A DNA stretch of 64,000 bases from Planctomyces sp. SH-PL62 (GCF_001610895.1 NZ_CP011273.1:1860001-1924000), one strand, 5' to 3'; numbered from the stretch's first letter, positions 36,303 to 45,519 are shown. Notes: generated by a model not told the origin, from the letters alone. Program-made: numbers and translations.

Positions 36303-37139
36303 ATGGCCCGGATTCGACGACATCGCCGTGATACGGTGCAGAGCCCCCTGGAGACTTATCTCCGGGAGATCAATGAAGTGGCCCTGTTGACCGCGGACGA
36401 GGAAAAGCAACTCGCCTATCGGATCGCGGACGGGGACGACCAGGCTCGGGATCGGATGGTTCGAGCGAACCTCCGCCTGGTGGTCAATATCGCCCGGGGC
36501 TACGTCGGCAAGGGCCTCGCGCTCCAGGACCTGATCGAGGAAGGGAACCTCGGGCTGCTCCGCGCCGTCGAGGGGTTCGACCCGGCCGTGGGGACGCGGT
36601 TCAGCACCTACGCCAGCTACTGGATCAAGCAATCCATCAAACGGGCGCTGGTGAATACGGCGAAGCCGATCCGCATCCCGGCCTACATGGTCGAGTTGCT
36701 CTTCAAGTGGCGGCGGACCTCGGCCGAGCTGCAAGAGACCCTGGGGCGGGCGGCGACGGTCGAGGAGATCGCCAAGACCCTGAAGCTCCCCAAGAAGAAG
36801 CTGGCGATCGTCAAGAAGGCGATCAAGGTCTACAACCTCGTCCCCCAGACCGACCAGCCCGAGAACGGCTGGAGCCTGGGCGAGATGCTGATGGACGAGC
36901 GCACTCGCGCCCCCGACGTCGAGATGGTCGAGGCCGACAACCTCCGCATGGTGATGGATCGCCTGGATGAGATGGACAAGCGCGAGGCCACGGTCCTCCG
37001 CATGCGATTCGGCCTCAACGACGAGGAGCCGAAGACGCTCAAGGAGATCGGCGAGTCCCTCGGGCTGACGAGGGAGCGGGTCCGGCAGATCGAGAACGAG
37101 GCGCTAGGCAAGCTGTCGGCGCAGATGCAGGCCGACTGA
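36303..37139 (+). CDS. Primary-type (group 1/2) RNA polymerase sigma-70 factor
   Basis: A 278-residue sigma factor with region 1.2 (SPLETYLREINEVALLTADEE), the complete region 2 (LRLVVNIARGYVGKGLALQDLIEEGNLGL in pieces, FSTYASYWIKQSIKRAL), region 3 and region 4.2 with GLTRERVRQIENEALGKL, so it recognises normal -10/-35 promoters. It lacks region 1.1 and the long non-conserved insert, so it is shorter than a typical RpoD and more like the SigA/RpoS-sized factors that planctomycetes have in several copies. ATG at 36303 is chosen for GAGGA seven bases before and because region 1.2 starts immediately; an upstream extension is Arg-rich. Its last 100 bases overlap the convergent PEP-CTERM gene. Confidence 0.9.
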   Translation: MARIRRHRRDTVQSPLETYLREINEVALLTADEEKQLAYRIADGDDQARDRMVRANLRLVVNIARGYVGKGLALQDLIEEGNLGLLRAVEGFDPAVGTRFSTYASYWIKQSIKRALVNTAKPIRIPAYMVELLFKWRRTSAELQETLGRAATVEEIAKTLKLPKKKLAIVKKAIKVYNLVPQTDQPENGWSLGEMLMDERTRAPDVEMVEADNLRMVMDRLDEMDKREATVLRMRFGLNDEEPKTLKEIGESLGLTRERVRQIENEALGKLSAQMQAD

Positions 37140-37896
37140 GCGAGGCGGCGAGGGCCTGCCGACGGCGGAACCGGCGACGACGAACGGAGCGGGCGGCGAT
37201 GCAGCCTCCGCCGACGGTCGCCATGAAGAGCAGGAGGGTGGGCTCGGGCACCGGGATGGGGGCGCTATCCGACCGGGAGGCCCGCAGGCTCGTCAGGGGG
37301 CGGTCGCCGGAGAAGTTCTCGGCGAAGGTCCCCTGGAACGTGCCCCCCACCTGGGGCGTGATCCGGAAGTACGCCTCCGGGCCGAACGCCTTGGCCAGCT
37401 TGCCGCCGGTCACCTTCAGGCTGAGATCGAAGATCCCCGCCCCTCCCCCCGCCTTCTCGCCGAGGGTCTGCGCCCCGAAGGCCGTGGGCCGACCGGTGAG
37501 CAGCAGGCCCTCGTAGACCTGGCCGCCGATCGTGACCGAACCGCGCAGCTCGAAATTGTTGTCGTCCTGATCGACGAGCCGGCCCTCGCGGTCGAGCGTG
37601 AGATTCAGGGTCTCGTTGAGCGTCCCCTCGACGTCGGGCATGACGTTGATCATCTGACGCCCGGTCGGCCCGAGCGTGATGACGTGGGGCGCGTTGGTGA
37701 CCCGGAAAACCCCGGTCTGCGACAGCGCGTCGTACTCGTACGTCTGCTCCCCGGCCATCTCGCCCGCGATGTTGGGGTAGGCTCGGAAGCCGTGGGGACG
37801 GATCAGCTCGCCGCGCGAAGGGGAGCCGAGGCTGCTCAAGACGAGCACGAGAGCGGGAATGACCAATCGTTTGATGTCGTTTCGCATCCGGTGCAT
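37039..37896 (-). CDS. PEP-CTERM sorting-domain protein with unusual C-terminal extension
   Basis: A 285-residue exported protein. Signal peptide (KRLVIPALVLVLSSLGSPSRG), a beta-rich middle (LNLTLDREGRLVDQDDN, FDLSLKVTGGKL), then VPEPTLLLFMATVGGGC and an Arg cluster RSVRRRRFRRR: the VPEP motif, hydrophobic helix and basic tail of PEP-CTERM proteins, recognised by exosortase. Normally such proteins end at the Arg cluster; here the frame runs on for about 40 residues into the 3' end of the sigma factor gene on the other strand. The start at 37896 has GAGGGA upstream. The CAAX-protease-like gene at 21367 belongs to the same kind of system. Function of the middle part unknown. Confidence 0.75.
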   Translation of the reverse strand: MHRMRNDIKRLVIPALVLVLSSLGSPSRGELIRPHGFRAYPNIAGEMAGEQTYEYDALSQTGVFRVTNAPHVITLGPTGRQMINVMPDVEGTLNETLNLTLDREGRLVDQDDNNFELRGSVTIGGQVYEGLLLTGRPTAFGAQTLGEKAGGGAGIFDLSLKVTGGKLAKAFGPEAYFRITPQVGGTFQGTFAENFSGDRPLTSLRASRSDSAPIPVPEPTLLLFMATVGGGCIAARSVRRRRFRRRQALAASLSRPASAPTACLAPRSRSAGPAPSSARGTRRSP

Positions 37897-38384
37897 GGCG
37901 ACGTTCCCTCGTACGCTCGCATCCCGCGAGCGCGACCTGACCTCCTGGTGATCGGCATCATGCTGATCTCTTAGACTTTCCGCCGCGCCCGGGGCGCGGA
38001 GGACGAGCCGAAGAGGGTCGTCGGGACCCGGTTCGGAAACGAAGGTGTCAGGTCGAAGGTGTGCATCCGAGCTTCCGTCCGTCGAAGCTCTGGGGGCGAC
38101 CGCGCGAGCGGCGTCCTCATGGTCCGCGACGCCGAGGATTAAAACCGGGAGCGCCGCGTCCGTCAACCCCGAAATCCGCCGCAAGCGTCCCGACCGTCGC
38201 GATCGCGACGAGCCTCCTCGCCACGCCTGACGGCCGCGGCCCTCGATCGCGACGGCTCGCGCTTGCTCGCCCACGCCCCCGGCCCCTACACTCGGGGGAG
38301 GCGTGGCGGACCGCCGTCGCCTTCCCCCCGACGACTTCCAACCAGCGAGGCGGCGTCGCGGACGATCCCGCGGCGACGATCACC
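37897..38384. other. Divergent intergenic region
   Basis: About 490 bases between the PEP-CTERM gene and the HEAT-repeat gene. An imperfect inverted repeat, GATCGGCAT/ATGCTGATC, lies at 37949-37967 and could be a protein-binding site. Otherwise G/C-rich with no convincing gene or promoter. Confidence 0.5.
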
Positions 38385-39401
38385 ATGACCTCTCCAATCC
38401 CGCCCGACGAACAGGGCGCGCGGACGCCCGCCTCCGACTCCCCTCGTGAGCTGCCGGACCTTCCGCCGGTCGAGCTTCCCTCGGCGAGCTTCGTCGTGCA
38501 GCTGTTCCTGATCCCCGCCGCGGTGGTGGTGGCGGTGGTCGCGGTCTGGCTGCTGTTCGGCAAACTCGCGGGCGGCGGACGGGATGCGCTCGATTACGTC
38601 CGGGAGATTCGTTCCGGCTCCGGGAGCTGGCGGTCGGCCTACGAGCTGGCGACGCTGCTCGGGAACGATCCCGCGCTGGCGAGCGACCCGAGGCTGCTGG
38701 GCGAACTGACGGAGATGCTCGACGCCGAGCTCGCCGGCGCGGAGGACCCGGAACTGGCCCGCTACCTGACGTTGGCGCTGGGGACGTTCCAGTCCCTCGA
38801 CGCGAGGCTCGCCGACGGCCGCGCCGTCGATCCCCTGGCGACGCTCTCCACCGCGCTCGACGCCCGGTTCGGGATTCCGATCCGTCTGGCCGCCGCGGCG
38901 AGCCTGGCCCGGCACGCCGCCAGGCTGGATGGCCGGTTCGACGACGCTCGCGCGGTCGCCGCGCTGGCCGGGGCGGCGGCGGCCCCGGACTCGCCCGAAC
39001 TTCGACGTCTCGCCGTCTTCGGGCTGGGCTTCTGCGCCGGCGAGGCCGCGTCGGACGCCCTGAAAGTTCGGGTCGAGAGCGACGCCGACCGCTTCGTCCG
39101 CTATAACGCCGCGGTCGCGCTGGCGAGGCGGGGCGACCCCGCCGCGACGGCCCCCCTCCGCGAGATGCTCGCGACGACCGAACTGGAACGGCCCCTCGAA
39201 ACGCCCGACGAACCGGACTCGTCCCGACTCGTCGAGACGATCCAGCTCCAGGCTCTCGAAGCGATCATCGCGGCGGCCACGATCGATCCCTTCCATCGAC
39301 TCCAGCCCGAGGTGGAAGCCCTCACGCGATCGGGCTCGGCGGCCGTCCGCATAAGGGCTGCGGAAGTCTTGCAAAAACTACAAGCAAGCCCCCGCCTGTA
39401 A
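38385..39401 (+). CDS. Membrane-anchored HEAT-repeat-like protein
   Basis: A 338-residue protein with a Pro-rich N-terminus, one membrane helix at about residues 35-57 (FVVQLFLIPAAVVVAVVAVWLLF) and about 270 residues made of helical pairs that look like HEAT/PBS-lyase repeats (LRRLAVFGLGFCAGEAASDALK, RYNAAVALARRGDPAATAPLREML). Such repeats usually bind other proteins. No catalytic motif. The start at 38385 is preferred since the frame before it lacks protein-like composition, though no good ribosome binding site is visible. Specific role unknown. Confidence 0.75.
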   Translation: MTSPIPPDEQGARTPASDSPRELPDLPPVELPSASFVVQLFLIPAAVVVAVVAVWLLFGKLAGGGRDALDYVREIRSGSGSWRSAYELATLLGNDPALASDPRLLGELTEMLDAELAGAEDPELARYLTLALGTFQSLDARLADGRAVDPLATLSTALDARFGIPIRLAAAASLARHAARLDGRFDDARAVAALAGAAAAPDSPELRRLAVFGLGFCAGEAASDALKVRVESDADRFVRYNAAVALARRGDPAATAPLREMLATTELERPLETPDEPDSSRLVETIQLQALEAIIAAATIDPFHRLQPEVEALTRSGSAAVRIRAAEVLQKLQASPRL

Positions 39402-39855
39402 ATTTTACAAACCGCGCAATACTTGAGAGTTAGGCGCAAATCTCCGCACCCTTCGCAAGGATTCTGCGTACAGTGCAGATGGGGAGGGCGACCGGCCGCA
39501 TCGCCCCGTCGGCATGCGGCTTGCTCCACTTCCCCGATGAGAGCGACCCATCCTTCCGGCTCAGGCGTTGCGATCGCTAGAGAAGGACGAAGGCCGCCGG
39601 GAATTCCCGCCAATTCCTAAAGTCGCGAAATCGGCCGGTGTTATACTCGACTTCGTGGGGCCCGCAGTGAGCCTCGAACGTATTGATTTCGGCATGAGTC
39701 GGTCGGTCTCTTGAGGGAGTTTTCGAGAGGCCGGAAAGAATTTTTGTCGGGAGGGCTATCTCAGGGACGAGACAGCGACTCCCTCGGGGCTGGCCGCCGG
39801 TCCGCAACGGTCCGGCGGCGAGGTGGAAGCCCGAGGATCCGCCGAGGAGTTCCGC
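39402..39855. other. Upstream region and long leader of the YTV gene
   Basis: About 450 bases. The promoter at 39639-39647 leaves a leader of about 200 bases, which contains a stem-loop (CCGCCGGTCCG / CGGTCCGGCGG, about 39798-39823) ending some 30 bases before the start codon. The left half is A/T-richer and holds GGAATT..AATTCC at 39600-39617. No small gene was recognised. Confidence 0.55.
39639..39647 (+). promoter_or_regulatory. Extended -10 promoter of the YTV gene
   Basis: TGTTATACT: a TG one base before TATACT. Extended -10 promoters can work with a weak -35, and no good -35 is seen. Confidence 0.45.
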
Positions 39856-41427
39856 ATGTTGACGTCCTTGAAAGCCGTGCGTCTCGCCGGCGCCGCCGCG
39901 GCCCTGCTCACCGGGTTCGCCTCGCCGGCGTGGGCCACCTACGGAGGTGGGGCTTGCCACTCGTGCGCCCCCGCTCCCGTCGTCGCAACCCAGTTGAGCG
40001 TGGTCGCCCTGGCCCCCCAGGTGCAGACCGTCTATCAGACGGTTTATGAGACCGTCTATGAAAACCAGCCCGTCACCCTCATGGAGACGCGGTATCGCAC
40101 GGCCTTGCAGACGGAGAACTACACCGTCATGCGGCCGGTCGTCGAGACCTCGTACGTCCAGCGCAAATACACGGTGTCCAAGCCCGTGTATCAAACCGTC
40201 AATCAGGAGCGCAAATACACGGTCATGAAGCCCGTGTATCAGACCGAGCGTCGCGAGCGCCGGTACACCGTCACCAAGCCCGTGTACCAGACCGTGAACC
40301 AGGAACGCAAGTACACGGTCATGAAGCCGGTGGTCCGCACCCAGCAGCTCGAGCGGCGCTACACCGTCGCCAAGCCGGTCTATCAGACCCAGAAGATGGA
40401 GCGGCGCTACTCGGTCATGAAGCCGGTGTATCAGACCGAGCGTCGCGAGCGCCGTTACACCGTCACCAAGCCCGTGTATCAGACCGTCAATCAGGAACGG
40501 CGTTATACGGTGATGAAGCCCGTGACCGAGACGGTCATGGTCGATCAGCCTTACACGGTCTGCCGTCCCGTCACCACGGTTCGCCAGGAGGTCGTGGAAA
40601 CCGGCTACTTCGAGCGGCAGTACACGACCATCCCCGGCCCCGTGGTCGAGCGGCAGGTCCGCGTTCCGGCGCCAGTGTGCGAGCCCTGCGGCTACGAGCG
40701 TCCTCGGGGCCTGTTCGGCTGCCTCCACAAGAAGAAGGTGACCGCGACGGTCGCGGTGCAGTGCCCGCCCCGGACGGTCAGCCAGCGGGTCTTCGTCTCG
40801 CGTCCCGTCACCCGCGACGTCTCCGAAACGACCTACGTCCGCGAGACCATGGTCCGCCAGGTGCCCGTCACTCGCTGCCGGTACGTCGCCGAGGAACGCG
40901 TCGAGTCGACCCCGGTGACCACCTGCCGCTACGTCGCCGAGGAGCGGGTCGAGCCCTACGAGGTCCAGACCTGCCGCTACGTCGCCGAGGAGCGGGTCGA
41001 GCCCTACGAGGTCCAGACCTGCAGCTACGTCAATGAAGAGCGGGTCGAGCCCTACGAGGTGCGCACCTGCGAGATGGTGGCCGAGGAGCGTTCCGAGACG
41101 ATCCCGGTGACCACCTGCAGCTACGTCGCCGAGGAGCGGGTTGAGCCCTACGAGGTCCAGACCTGCCGCTACGTCGCCGAGGAGCGGGTCGACACGATCC
41201 CGGTGACCACATGCAGCTACGTCGCCGAGGAGCGGGTGGAAAACGTCCCGGTGACGCAGACCCGCATGGTCGCCGAGACGGCCAGCCGCCAGGTCCCGGT
41301 GACCGTGGCCGAGCAGGTCCCGGTCACGACGAACCGCGTGGTCGCCCGTTACGTCCCCCGGACCGTGGCCGTCCAGCAGTACACGACGGTCCCCGTCGTG
41401 GTCCCCACCTGCCTGACCTGCTACTGA
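39856..41427 (+). CDS. YTV-repeat planctomycete cell-wall protein with a second Cys-containing repeat family
   Basis: A 523-residue exported protein with signal peptide (MLTSLKAVRLAGAAAALLTGFASPAWA). Residues about 88-240 hold about ten units of the YTV type, each near 16 residues, such as RYTVTKPVYQT and KYTVMKPVYQT. After a Cys-containing middle (about 270-330) come about nine units of a different repeat, such as TCRYVAEERVEPYEVQ. The YTV domain is known only from Planctomycetes, where such proteins are reported in the cell wall. Regularly spaced Cys (about one per unit) could form disulfide cross-links. Start 39856 is set by the signal peptide and GAGGAG upstream. Long leader and a double terminator suggest strong expression. 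Confidence 0.88.
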   Translation: MLTSLKAVRLAGAAAALLTGFASPAWATYGGGACHSCAPAPVVATQLSVVALAPQVQTVYQTVYETVYENQPVTLMETRYRTALQTENYTVMRPVVETSYVQRKYTVSKPVYQTVNQERKYTVMKPVYQTERRERRYTVTKPVYQTVNQERKYTVMKPVVRTQQLERRYTVAKPVYQTQKMERRYSVMKPVYQTERRERRYTVTKPVYQTVNQERRYTVMKPVTETVMVDQPYTVCRPVTTVRQEVVETGYFERQYTTIPGPVVERQVRVPAPVCEPCGYERPRGLFGCLHKKKVTATVAVQCPPRTVSQRVFVSRPVTRDVSETTYVRETMVRQVPVTRCRYVAEERVESTPVTTCRYVAEERVEPYEVQTCRYVAEERVEPYEVQTCSYVNEERVEPYEVRTCEMVAEERSETIPVTTCSYVAEERVEPYEVQTCRYVAEERVDTIPVTTCSYVAEERVENVPVTQTRMVAETASRQVPVTVAEQVPVTTNRVVARYVPRTVAVQQYTTVPVVVPTCLTCY

Positions 41428-41438
41428 GCGAAACCATC

Positions 41439-41531
41439 CCGGCCCGCGACGCCGAACCGTCGCGGGCCGGAGGATTCGACGAGGGGCGGCGCCCTCCCAT
41501 CCGTGGGAACGGCGCCGCCCCTCGTCCTTTT
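41439..41531 (+). terminator. Tandem terminator hairpins after the YTV gene
   Basis: Hairpin one: CCGGCCCGCGAC (41439-41450) with GTCGCGGGCCGG (41459-41470). Hairpin two: GAGGGGCGGCGCC (41481-41493) with GGCGCCGCCCCTC (41511-41523), followed by GTCCTTTT. The second has the T tail. They separate the YTV gene from the convergent lipoprotein gene. Confidence 0.75.
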
Positions 41532-41560
41532 CCGGGGGATCGAGCCCCACGCGGCGGGGC

Positions 41561-42019
41561 TCAATCCTGGAGCGTGAGGTCGAGCCGGGTCGGCTCGGCG
41601 GCCTTGAGGTCGATCGTGATGTCCGTGCTCTCGGGGTCGAGGAACCTCGGCGGGACGGCGTAGCCGGGAGGCGGCATGATCTTCATCGTCTCGGGATCGG
41701 TGTAGATCGGCGGACGAATGTAGACGGCGTAGCGGCCGGGCTGGATCGGGATGTCGAACCTCGACGAGATGAGTTCGAATCGGCCGGTGGAATCCAGCGC
41801 GCCGATGCCCCAGGTCGTCGTGTCCTCGGCGAGGGGCATGAGGATGACGGTTCCCTGGGTGAGCGGCTTCCCCCTTGCGACAACCTGGCCCCAGACCAGG
41901 CTGGGTATCTCGTCCGACCACCAGCCGCAGCCGAGCGGCAGCCAACCGAGTCCGACGAGGCCGGCGACGCGAAGGGTGCTCCGCCAACGTCCTCGAGAAC
42001 CGCGAACGGGGGTTTTCAT
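41561..42019 (-). CDS. Small lipoprotein, carboxypeptidase-regulatory-like domain
   Basis: A 152-residue protein with a lipoprotein signal (basic GRWRSTLRVAG, hydrophobic LVGLGWLPLG, Cys about 31). The remainder is predicted beta: VWGQVVARGKPLTQGTVILMPL ... GIGALDSTGRFELISS ... PGRYAVYIRPP, the pattern of transthyretin/CarboxypepD-regulatory-like proteins that planctomycetes encode in great numbers. Start 42019 has AAGAAGG upstream; a TTG six codons earlier is possible. Expected to be lipid-anchored on the outer face. Role unknown. Confidence 0.8.
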   Translation of the reverse strand: MKTPVRGSRGRWRSTLRVAGLVGLGWLPLGCGWWSDEIPSLVWGQVVARGKPLTQGTVILMPLAEDTTTWGIGALDSTGRFELISSRFDIPIQPGRYAVYIRPPIYTDPETMKIMPPPGYAVPPRFLDPESTDITIDLKAAEPTRLDLTLQD

Positions 42020-42089
42020 GGGAGGGACCTTCTTCAAGCGGTCGCTGCGTTGAGGACTCGCCCCATCGTAATTCGCCCGACCGGCCCGA

Positions 42090-42800
42090 TCAATCCAGCC
42101 TCGCGGCCGAGGGGCGAAGGCGGGCCGCGAGGGTCTCGATCGGACCGAAATCGAGCAAGCTCTCGCCGGCCGCGACGAGGCAGCGGAGCCCCGAGGCGCC
42201 CCACGCGGCGGGCGTCGCCGCCGTCGCGACGTCGAGCCCGGCGGCGTTGCCCGAGAACGCGGGCAGGACGATGAGACTCGGGCCGACGACGAAGCAGGGA
42301 GAGGCGAATCCCGACGCGCGGAGCACCGGATGATGATGGCCGATCACGGCCCGATCGCCGACCGTCGGCCGGTCGCCGTGCTGGATCGTCCAGTCGGCGA
42401 CGGTCGCGGTGAGGGCCGTCGCGGGTGGCCTGGGAAACGCGGCCAGTCCCCGGTCGTGATTCCCCAGCGTAACGAGAAGCTCCACGCCTCGCGCGTTGAG
42501 CCACGAGCCGAGACGCGCGACGTCGGCGGCCGTCCGCGCGCAGGGACGCGAGGATTCGACGAGATCGCCGGCGACGATCAGTCGCCGCACCGCACCGCGA
42601 GCGAGCATCCGATCGAGCCGCTCGCGGGTCTCGTCGAACGAATGCGCGGGGATGCAGTCTCCGGCCGACCCGCGCGCCCACTCGTAGCCCAGATGGACGT
42701 CGGCGATGACGGCGGTCGCCTCGTCGGGCCGGATCGCCGCCCCCTCGGGCGTCAGGAGCCAGCCCTCGTGTGGGTGGCTGGCCGCAGCCGAACCGCTCAC
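42090..42800 (-). CDS. pdeM: PdeM-type metallophosphoesterase (ligase-associated DNA damage response)
   Basis: A 236-residue calcineurin-like phosphoesterase. Metal-binding motifs are complete: ADVHLGYE, GDLVES, GNHDRG and GHHHP. Together with the overlapping helicase gene this matches the PdeM family, a nuclease/phosphodiesterase in the ligase-associated DNA repair cluster. The start is GTG at 42800, overlapping the helicase stop by four bases (GTGA), so it is translated by coupling. The other usual members of the cluster, an ATP-dependent ligase and an exonuclease, are not adjacent. Confidence 0.85.
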   Translation of the reverse strand: MSGSAAASHPHEGWLLTPEGAAIRPDEATAVIADVHLGYEWARGSAGDCIPAHSFDETRERLDRMLARGAVRRLIVAGDLVESSRPCARTAADVARLGSWLNARGVELLVTLGNHDRGLAAFPRPPATALTATVADWTIQHGDRPTVGDRAVIGHHHPVLRASGFASPCFVVGPSLIVLPAFSGNAAGLDVATAATPAAWGASGLRCLVAAGESLLDFGPIETLAARLRPSAARLD

Positions 42801-45463
42801 GAGCCGCCCCCGGCCGCGGCGGTCATCCGGGCGTGGAGTCGCCGCAGGGCGTCGGCCGGGGAATCGTAGCGCAACGACTCGTCGCCGCCGGGTGCGATCC
42901 AGGCGGTCGCGAACGGCGAGGCCGCCGCCAGCCGTCGCAGCCGGAGGGTCGGCCGGGTCTCCAGCCATCGCGCGGCGGCGGGGACGTCCAGGACTTCGTG
43001 AAGGATCTCGCGCCGGGTCTCGCGGAGCAGGGGGTGGTTCGGGCAGGCCGCCTTGACCAGCGGATACAGACGCGAGTAGACCCAGTTCATGCCGCCGACC
43101 CGGACCCGCTTCCCCGGCTCCGGGTTGCGCAGGACCATCAGCGCCGTCGCCGCGACGTGCCGAAACCGTCGCGCGGCCAGCTCGCCTCGGTCGACCCCTT
43201 CGAGCACGTCGTCGGCCAGGTCGTCGAGAGTGGCGATCTCGGCGAGGTCGGCCTCGCCGATCCGCACGTCGTCGGGCAGGCGGATCGTCCAGCCGAGGTC
43301 GGCGGCCTGGAACGCCGCGTCGCGGCCGAACCGTCGACCCAGCCGCGCCGCGACGGCCCGCCCGAGCGCCTCGGCGGCCGACCGATTCAAAGGCGCGTGG
43401 AACGCATAGGTCCAGCCCGGTTCGAGCAGGGTCGGGGATTCCTCGACGAGCAGCGTGTCGACGCCGGGGGTCTCGCTCCAGCGGTCCTGGGCCTCGATCA
43501 GCTCGGCGACGACCTCGGCGGCGCGGGCGTCGAGTTCGAGCGCCTCGGCCAGCCATTCGCGGAGGGCGGAAGGGCCGTCGCAGGTCGATCGACGCGAGGC
43601 CTCGGCGCGGAAGGTCGCCAGATCCGCGGCCAGCTCGGTCGACAGGGACTGGCGGTCGCTGTGCCAGACCGGCAGCGCGCCGGGCTCGCCGCCGACGAGC
43701 CTGGCGTGGACCACCAGCCCTTCGAGGCGGCGGAACTCCAGCGTGCGGCCGTCGAGCACGAAGCGATCCCCGGCGGAGAGCCGCTCGGCGTAGGCCCCCT
43801 CGACGGTCCCGATGGGGGTCGCTTCGGCGATGACGGTCGCCGATTCCTCGGCGTTGATCGTCCCCACGTTGCTCCAGAACCAGCGCTGGACGCGGCGGCT
43901 GCGGACTCCGAACCAGCCGTTTCGCTTCCAGATCCTCGGCGCGGTCCATCGCGGGGTCGCGCCGGGCTCGGGCTCGGAAGCCCCCGACGGCGAGGACAAT
44001 TCGCCGGCGAGGAATTCGAGGCAAGCGAGGAAATCATCGCGGCCGAGGTCGGCCGTCGGCCCGGCCTTTCGCAACAGTTCATAGGCTGCGTCGACGGAGG
44101 TCTCGCCCGCGCAGGCCATGCCGATGAGTTGCTGGCAAACGACGTCGAGCGGCGAGGCGATCGGCTTCAAGGGCTCGATCGCACCGGCCCGAGCGGCCCG
44201 GGCCGTGACGGCTCCCGCGGCGACCTCGGCGGCGGTAGCCGCCAGGATCAGGCCCCGCGACCGGCCGCCGACGTGATGCCCCGACCGGCCGATTCGCTGG
44301 ACGCAACGCGCGACGCCGCCGGGGAGGCCGACCTGGACCGTCAGATCGGCCGTGCCGACGTCCACGCCCAGCTCCAGGCTCGTGCTGGTGACGACGGCCC
44401 GGAGCCTGCCCGCCTTGAGCCGCTCCTCGACCTCGCGCCGACGCGCCGCGTCGAGCGCCGAGTGGTGGACGGCGACCTCGGTCTCGCCGTCGAACGCCCG
44501 GCCCGTCTCGCCACGTCCCGGAGGTGCGTTGCGCAGGTCGTGCGCGATCTTCTCGGTCATCGGCCGACTGTTGGCGAAGACGACCGTGGTCCGGTTGGCG
44601 GACACGGCCTTGCGAATCCGCCGGAGCAGCCGACGATAGGTCAACCCTCGGTGCGGCCCCTCGCCGGGACGGAGCAGCGACTCGACCGCGATCTCCAGGG
44701 CTTGCGAGCCGGCCGGGCGCGGGGCCTCGACCACCCGGCAGGTCCGCGACGGCCCCACCAGGAAGCGGGCGACCGGATCGGGGGGGCGGCAAGTGGCCGA
44801 GAGCCCGACCCGCGCGGGATCGGCCCCCGTCGCTTCGGCCAGCCGCTCCAGCGAGATCGCCAGGTCGGCCCCGCGCTTGGTCGCGGCCAGCGCGTGGACC
44901 TCGTCCACGACGACGTGCGAGACGCCGGCCCAGTGGTCGCGCCAGCCGGACTGACTCAGGAGCAGCGACAGGCTCTCGGGGGTGGTGATGAGGATGTGCG
45001 GGGGGGAGTCCCGAAGTCGCCGCCGTTCATAGGCCGAAGTGTCTCCCGTGCGAACTCCGACCCGGATCGGACATTTCTCCAGACCCAGCAGTCGCCCGAC
45101 GCCGTCCAGGGGGATCGCCAGGTTCTTCTCGACGTCGTAGCCGAGGCTCCGCAGCGGCGAGATGTAGACGCATCGGAGACGGCGCGAGAGCGTGTCCGCC
45201 TGGTGCTCGCGCAGGAGCCGATCGACGATCGCGAGGAAGCCGGCAAGTGTCTTGCCGGTCCCGGTCGGTGAGATCAGCAGCACGTTCTCGCCCGAGGCGA
45301 TCGCCGGCCAGGCGAGCCTCTGCGCGGGGGTCGGCCCGGCGGGGAAGGCGTCGGCGAACCAGCTTCGCAATGGGTCGCCGAGCAACCCCAGGGCCTCTCC
45401 GGCGTCATCCTTGCCGTCGATCATGGTGTACCCCGGAGTGACCTCGACTTCCGTCCAGGTCAT
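42797..45463 (-). CDS. Lhr-type DEXH-box DNA helicase (ligase-associated DNA damage response)
   Basis: An 888-residue superfamily 2 helicase. Walker A in LLISPTGTGKTLAGF (about residue 62), DEVH box in VVVDEVHALAATKRG (about 195), motif VI in CVQRIGRSGH (about 385), followed by a winged-helix and a long C-terminal Lhr core. The length and domain order match the ligase-associated Lhr family, which unwinds DNA during repair. It is coupled to pdeM by a four-base overlap. Start is uncertain: ATG at 45463 is used here, while an ATG at 45424 (MIDGKDDAG) is equally possible. The neighbour upstream on the same strand ends 57 bases before. Confidence 0.9.
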   Translation of the reverse strand: MTWTEVEVTPGYTMIDGKDDAGEALGLLGDPLRSWFADAFPAGPTPAQRLAWPAIASGENVLLISPTGTGKTLAGFLAIVDRLLREHQADTLSRRLRCVYISPLRSLGYDVEKNLAIPLDGVGRLLGLEKCPIRVGVRTGDTSAYERRRLRDSPPHILITTPESLSLLLSQSGWRDHWAGVSHVVVDEVHALAATKRGADLAISLERLAEATGADPARVGLSATCRPPDPVARFLVGPSRTCRVVEAPRPAGSQALEIAVESLLRPGEGPHRGLTYRRLLRRIRKAVSANRTTVVFANSRPMTEKIAHDLRNAPPGRGETGRAFDGETEVAVHHSALDAARRREVEERLKAGRLRAVVTSTSLELGVDVGTADLTVQVGLPGGVARCVQRIGRSGHHVGGRSRGLILAATAAEVAAGAVTARAARAGAIEPLKPIASPLDVVCQQLIGMACAGETSVDAAYELLRKAGPTADLGRDDFLACLEFLAGELSSPSGASEPEPGATPRWTAPRIWKRNGWFGVRSRRVQRWFWSNVGTINAEESATVIAEATPIGTVEGAYAERLSAGDRFVLDGRTLEFRRLEGLVVHARLVGGEPGALPVWHSDRQSLSTELAADLATFRAEASRRSTCDGPSALREWLAEALELDARAAEVVAELIEAQDRWSETPGVDTLLVEESPTLLEPGWTYAFHAPLNRSAAEALGRAVAARLGRRFGRDAAFQAADLGWTIRLPDDVRIGEADLAEIATLDDLADDVLEGVDRGELAARRFRHVAATALMVLRNPEPGKRVRVGGMNWVYSRLYPLVKAACPNHPLLRETRREILHEVLDVPAAARWLETRPTLRLRRLAAASPFATAWIAPGGDESLRYDSPADALRRLHARMTAAAGGGS

Positions 45464-45519
45464 ATCCTATACAGCCGCGCCGGGATTGGGAACCGGCGCG
45501 ACCGAAAGGACCGATCGAA

